Assembly: GCA_014773175.1 (NCBI GenBank)
Contig: VXCM01000294.1
Coordinates: forward strand, 62,001-126,000
Reading direction: 5' to 3'
Source of the DNA: Lucifuga dentata
Taxonomy: Eukaryota > Chordata > Actinopteri > Ophidiiformes > Bythitidae
DNA: 64,000 bases
Shown here: positions 59,304 through 64,000 of the stretch, one piece after another
Layout: each line of letters begins with the position of its first letter
Numbering within the stretch: the first letter of the stretch is position 1
Program-made: the position numbers and the translations under genes
The notes under the pieces: model-generated
Databases searched by the model: none
The model's input: only the letters and a program-made list of their open reading frames with translations
Told to the model about the DNA's origin: nothing

Positions 59304-60329
59304 CTTGATGAAGAAAGTTGAGTATCTACCAACTTAAAGACCAGATACTTTTCTCAGGAGTTAGTGGAAACCAAAACACAGATAAAAACAAATAGATGAG
59401 ATGTTTTAATCTTTAATGTGTTCTCGAAAAAAGCAAAAGGAAAGTTCACTAGTTAGTCCTTGAAGCAAATTAATTTCAGGGATTATGATTATTTAAGCCA
59501 CTGAATTTTTGAAATTCTTAACAGGGAAGTTTGATAAACCACTAATGCACTGTGGTGATTGTACGTTTTTAATGAGATATGTGGAGAAATCTCACCCTGT
59601 TTGCTTTAGGCTACAGTAAGACCTAATTACCATCAGCTTCCATGAAGGAATCAATCCTATCAATGTTGGACATGATGTCCACCTGCTGTGAGACGAGTGT
59701 CGACATGTTGTTTCATCCATGTTCGCTCCTTCTCCTACGATGGTCCTCCAGCGGTAACACTGCCTGGTTTTTACATATTAGTCAAATTCAAATTTTAGTC
59801 TTAAATTGAATTGATAGCTTGTATTTGGTACTAAATTTAGATCAGCAGGTCCATCTTATGCAAATTCCACCAACGGACGACGCCTTTTAATTTTTCTTTT
59901 ATTTGCAAAATGTGATTCCTACTCATCCATAAATATCGCTGACCTTATTGAATTAGGAGTTATTTCACTGAGATTACCATTGTGAATTGCATGACAGGTG
60001 CAGTGAAATTTGCATGTATTTAACTCTGACCCTCCATATTTTGCTCAAAGGCACATCAACAGGTCAGGTTCTTTCAAAAAGAGACACAGTTGGTCTCTCT
60101 AACGGCTGCAGCATCCTGCCAAAAAAAAAAAAANAAAAAAAAAAAAGAGAAGCTTTGTTTTATTAAATTAATTTAAATGGGAAATAAATCCGTCTCTCCT
60201 CAGGAGAGACAATGTAACACGAGTCGTGATGTTACGGAGTCTGAGAATGGTCAAAAGTCCTCAGGATCTTATCACCACACAAGTCTTATCTGACATTTGT
60301 CACAGGGGACAGGCCTGGAGAGACAATTG
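59304..60329. other. unique non-coding stretch
   Basis: AT-rich, no gene or element recognised. A poly(A) run with an N at 60134 spans about 60121-60146. Confidence 0.45.
60121..60146. repeat. poly(A) run containing N at 60134
   Basis: A homopolymer broken by one N. Confidence 0.85.
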
Positions 60330-60858
60330 GGATTCTCTCTCTCTCTCTCTCTCTCTCTTCAATAGTTATCTTTCTTGTCCCCCACACTCTTCTCTCTTTC
60401 TCATCTCAATTTATCTTTTTTCTTTTTTCTTTCCTTTTTTCCCCTTTTTTTCTTTTCCCAATTTTCTCTCAATCTCTCTCTCTCTCTCTCATCTCAGTCT
60501 TTTTGTCTACTCTAGTCTCTCTCTATATAGTCTCAAGTTATCTCTCTCCCCTCTCTTATCTTGTTCCTGTCTCTTTCTCATCTCTCAGTCTTTCTAGTCT
60601 CTCTCTCTCTCTCTCTCTCTCTCTAGTTATCTTTCTTGCCCCCACACTCTTCTCTCTCTTTCTCATTTCAATCTCTCTTTTTTCCCTTTTTCTTTTTCTT
60701 TCTTTTTTCCTTTTCTCCTTTTTTCTTTTCCCAATTTTCTCTCAATCTCTCTCTAATCTCTCTCTCTCTCTCTCTCCATAGTCTCTGTCTTTCTATTCTC
60801 TCTTCTCTCTATAGTCTCGAGTTATCTCTCTCTCTCTCCCGTCTCACCCTTGTTCCTG

Positions 60859-60889
<31 letters not shown>

Positions 60890-60970
60890 AGTCTCTCAGT
60901 CTCTTTCTAGTCTCTCTCTCTCTCTCTCTGTAGTCCCTCTGGTCTTTCTGTCTGTCTCTTATTCTAGCCC

Positions 60971-61006
<36 letters not shown>

Positions 61007-61034
61007 AGTCTCACTCTATCCTCTCTTACTCNCC

Positions 61035-61070
<36 letters not shown>

Positions 61071-61235
61071 AGTCTCACTCTATCCTCTCTTACTCAATCC
61101 TCTCTCACTCTTGTCTCTCTCTCTCTATCCTCTCTCATTCCAGTCTCTCTTACTCAATCCTCTCTCACTCTCGTCTCTCTCTCACTCTATCCTCTCTCAC
61201 TCCAGTCACTCCATCTCTCATTGTCTCTCCACTTT
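60330..61235. repeat. 0.9-kb polypyrimidine tract with higher-order repeat
   Basis: Nearly all C and T on the plus strand, built from CT runs and CTTT/CCTTT variants. A longer unit is repeated: AGTTATCTTTCTTG occurs at 60364 and 60625, and CCCAATTTTCTCTCAATC at about 60458 and 60730, giving an offset of 260-285 bases. The 319-codon frame through the tract is a low-complexity translation. An N-joined duplication lies at 60969-61095. Confidence 0.9.
60969..61095. other. assembly junction: ~63-bp duplication around N at 61032
   Basis: Bases 60969-61031 (CCAAGTCTCTC... to TTACTC) are repeated after a single N. Confidence 0.85.
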
Positions 61236-62121
61236 CGCCAAGTTTGTACTAAAGTTGCGCTTGCCTTAACATCTCTCATCGTCAAATCTCAATATTTTAT
61301 CTTCAAGAAAGATGCCCACAGTTGGAATTTTAAAATGACACATTCCCACAACACACACACACACACACATACAAACATATATATTCACCTGTACTACTCA
61401 CTGTCACTCATAATGGCCCACACTCAAGCTGCGAGTGTGGGCAAGTGTGAGAGACAAAAAAGGACACGTAAATGTATAATGAGGTATTACTTGGCTCAGG
61501 GTGGACATTTGTTAAAAGTGTGTGAGTTTATGTGTTGTGTGTGTGTGTTAGTTGTGAGCGTTACAGTATCAAGTCATTATTTATGCATGAGCTGATGAAT
61601 TATTTTGTTTGCATCTCGAAGTGCAACTGTGTACGTGTCTGTGTGTTTCTGTGTATCTTCCTGGTGCAAGCAGTGGTGAGCACTGATTACACGGTAATGC
61701 TCGGCCTGTCAGGAAGCAGCAGGCAGCCTGGTTATAGTCACAGCAGGAGGTCCAGCCCTCACCACCATTATACCAGCCTCAGTTTCACATGGAGAAACAT
61801 GCACATGTGGACAAAAGGCCTGTTGAACACACATGCATGTTTTATTGTCTTGCTGTGATTTATAAAAAGAATTAAAATAAATAACTTGAGCTGGGGTCTA
61901 TATCTTGCATCAAGATTGTTCAAAATTCAGGAAGACTGGTTGAAAATACTATTAACCACAAATTAGGCCAAGATCATACACACATACAAACTGTGCATAC
62001 ACACACATCTGATGGCTGCCATGCATATTGCAGTTAAAACTGCAAGCAGTTTTTAATGCATCCCAGTGTTGACCAGGGATGCTTTATGTTTCAGCCGTCA
62101 TATTTCCACCCTGTGGATGTA
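61236..62121. other. unique non-coding stretch
   Basis: A short CA run lies at 61351-61369. The plus-strand frames extend out of the pyrimidine tract and have no recognisable domain. Confidence 0.45.
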
Positions 62122-62129
62122 GTATTCAA

Positions 62130-62400
62130 CAGGGGCGGATCTAGGGTTAGTAGAGATCCAGGGCTTAGCCCAGATCTCCACTGGAAAATCCAGGCATAAG
62201 GTATTTTTTTAATTTTATATCGACCAAAGCTACATATAAATTTTAAGAAATGCTTAAGAAATGTAACAAATCACGTTCTATCTGTTAACAAGTTATATGA
62301 TGTTAAAAATTCAAAACACATTGTTACAAAAACGATTCAGGGCTTTATGAAAAACATCCAGGGTTTAAGCCCCATAAGCCCACCCCTAGTGTCGTCCCTG
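62130..62400. mobile_element. hAT-type MITE with perfect 8-bp target duplication
   Basis: Left end CAGGGGCGGATCTAGGG; complement of right end CAGGGACGACACTAGGGG. GTATTCAA flanks the element exactly on both sides (62122-62129 and 62401-62408). At 271 bp it is non-coding. The intact target duplication suggests a comparatively young insertion, although target repeats can persist by chance. Confidence 0.85.
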
Positions 62401-62408
62401 GTATTCAA

Positions 62409-62729
62409 CACTCCAGAATGATTTTAGTCCCGTAGTAACTGTCCATATGTTTAGTTAAAAATCAAGTATAATTCTGGCTTTACTGATTTACCAGTAAAAT
62501 GTATGGATAACTTGTCATGTTTTTTTGAAGAAGAAGCTGGCTGTAGTGTAGACCAGGTTCAAAATGACAAACAAATGTTTTCAGTTCTTTTTTACTTTTC
62601 CTTAACCAGAAACATTTGGTTGCTCTTTTCCAGCCATTCCCAACTTCCATTCATAAAGTTAGAATTCCTGGGAGTTTTCCAGGACAACTGCTGACTTCTC
62701 ATACTGACACCTGATCAGCTCAACAGAAT
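62409..62729. other. unique non-coding stretch
   Basis: Nothing recognised. The 63-codon frame at 62503-62694 has no known domain. Confidence 0.4.
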
Positions 62730-62731
62730 TA

Positions 62732-63219
62732 CCGTATATACTTGAGTATAAGCCAAGTTTTTTTTTGTTTGTTTGTTTGTTTGTTTTTTTTTTGTTACCA
62801 AATTTCACAAAGCAAATTGGGGAGTCGGCTTATGCACAAGTAATTCAAATTGGATCCCAGAGAAGGAAATTTCCAGGGGTGGAAATACCCATTACCACTA
62901 CCCATGGAAAATAGTTTAAATCATACCTTAGAATGATGTATTTCCTGACTAAACATCTTATTCATCACATTTTGTGGCGGCCAGTAAGCCATGATCCGTC
63001 AGTTATGGTAATCAGCTCCTGAAATAAATATCATGTTTACCGGTATGTGGATTATTTTCAGAAAATCATAGGAATACTATGACAATACCCAGAAAAACAG
63101 GTAATTTACTAAACAAATAAACTGATGGAACAACATCAGGAGGTCAGCTTATTTAAAAATCTAAATTTGCAGGTCAAAATCGGGGAGGTCGAGATCGGCT
63201 TATAGTCGAGTATATACGG
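62732..63219. mobile_element. TA-flanked non-autonomous element with CCGTATATACTYGAG ends
   Basis: The left end CCGTATATACTTGAGTATAA and the complement of the right end CCGTATATACTCGACTATAA are inverted, followed by GCC/GCCGA blocks. TA flanks both sides (62730-62731 and 63220-63221), as in Tc1/mariner elements. GTCGGCTTAT and GTCAGCTTAT words recur inside. The ends resemble a repeat I recall from many vertebrate genomes. Non-coding, 488 bp. Confidence 0.75.
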
Positions 63220-63221
63220 TA

Positions 63222-64000
63222 GTTCAAAACTTCTTGTTCAAGGGCAGCTCAGGGGAAAAGTTAGTCCTGCTCTATCCTAACCTACAGTATATTTCTTCTG
63301 GGGATTCAAACCAGCAACTTCATGGGTCCTGTTGAGCCAGTGATGCCGTAAAAAGAATGTTAAACAAAAACAAAGAAAGAAAGAAAAAAAAGACAAAACC
63401 CAAATTGAATAAAACCAGCCAGGCAGCAAATGTAACTGAAATTAACCACTGCTGAAGGCGTGTGTTGGGTTGAGCAGTATAGCAGCTTTCAGGACACAAA
63501 CTATAATGAACTCTGCGCTACAAGGCAACTTAGTCAATCATTTCCATTTCACCCTCTCTGATTCTTGATTAGTGTCTGTACAATAGAATGCAGAGTACGA
63601 GGAGATCAACCTGTGTCCTGTTCCCACTGTTTGCCATTATCCGCTTCATCGCTCCAGACGTACCGTCTCATCAAGAGCCAGAAAACAAAACGGAAGGGGT
63701 CAGCTTTGGAGGTTTCAAGCTACAAATTGCAAAAGGAAGTTTAACTTTTTTGCCGCAATGAAACATGGTCTCTGTCTGTGGTGCTGAAAGACCAAAGGAC
63801 AGGCAGAGAAATGTTGAAGGTTTAAATAACGGAGGGGGAAAAGAAAAGAAAGGCGGAGAACATTAGACCAGTAGGGAGAACAGAGGAGGCTGCTGTAGCT
63901 GGTCATTAATAGTCAACCTGAATGTACCGTGGGGGGATTACAGACCGTTGAAGCAGTTTGATAATTCAATCTGTCAAGCGCACGCAAAGCACTTGGTCAA
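63222..64000. other. unique non-coding stretch
   Basis: No gene or repeat recognised. The short minus-strand frame near 63715-63906 shows no domain. Confidence 0.45.

Noticed and set aside
60636..61595. 319-codon open frame, the longest in the window
   Set aside because: It translates the CT-repeat tract into serine/leucine runs and crosses an N-joined duplication. It is not a gene.

Overview
This window looks like vertebrate, most probably teleost-fish, nuclear DNA. The evidence is dense CA/GT and CT/GA microsatellites together with decayed Tc1-like, Tigger/pogo-like, hAT, PIF/Harbinger, Penelope-like and L2-type LINE sequences, plus dispersed repeats I associate with fish genomes. The base composition is AT-rich. 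I found no prokaryotic operon structure, no rRNA or convincing tRNA gene, no CRISPR array and no intact host protein-coding gene. Nearly all ATG-to-stop open frames are chance frames or translations of microsatellites. The window is best read as an intergenic region or a very large intron.

Layout. 1-8 kb: mostly unique AT-rich DNA holding a hAT fragment (2.9-3.3 kb) and an internally deleted Tc1-like element (3.6-4.4 kb). 7.9-8.9 kb: a minus-strand hAT transposase relic abutting a plus-strand Harbinger transposase relic. 10-21 kb: a 20-bp minisatellite, the first copy of a Tigger-like element (12.4 kb), fragments of a TTAA-flanked MITE (15.1, 16.9-17.4, 20.4 kb), and a hAT-type element nested in the last of these with an 8-bp target duplication. 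21-34 kb: unique DNA, a perfect 38-bp palindrome, and two LINE 3' ends (25.2-25.7 kb plus strand, 25.7-26.6 kb minus strand). 34-45 kb: a long inverted repeat, a Penelope GIY-YIG relic followed directly by a TA-flanked foldback MITE (37.2-37.7 kb), an L2-like 3' end (41.2-41.6 kb), a hAT MITE with target duplication (42.0 kb), a SINE-like repeat, and another foldback MITE (44.6-45.2 kb). 45-64 kb: a possible MITE at 48 kb, a YqaJ-associated transposon relic (49.4-49.7 kb), a full TTAA-flanked MITE (52.0-52.5 kb), the second Tigger-like copy (59.0 kb), a 0.9-kb polypyrimidine tract (60.3-61.2 kb), and two short elements with clear target duplications (62.1 and 62.7 kb).

Assembly quality matters. 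There are 20 single-base Ns. At nine of them the roughly 59-67 bases on one side are repeated on the other, which looks like overlapping contig ends joined without merging. Frames crossing these points are artefacts.

Several repeat-free, high-complexity stretches with homeodomain-type AT motifs are plausible conserved non-coding elements, but this needs a cross-species alignment. I see no convincing new biological system. The most informative signals are transposon nesting, small families defined by their own target-site duplications, long palindromes, and the assembly artefact.
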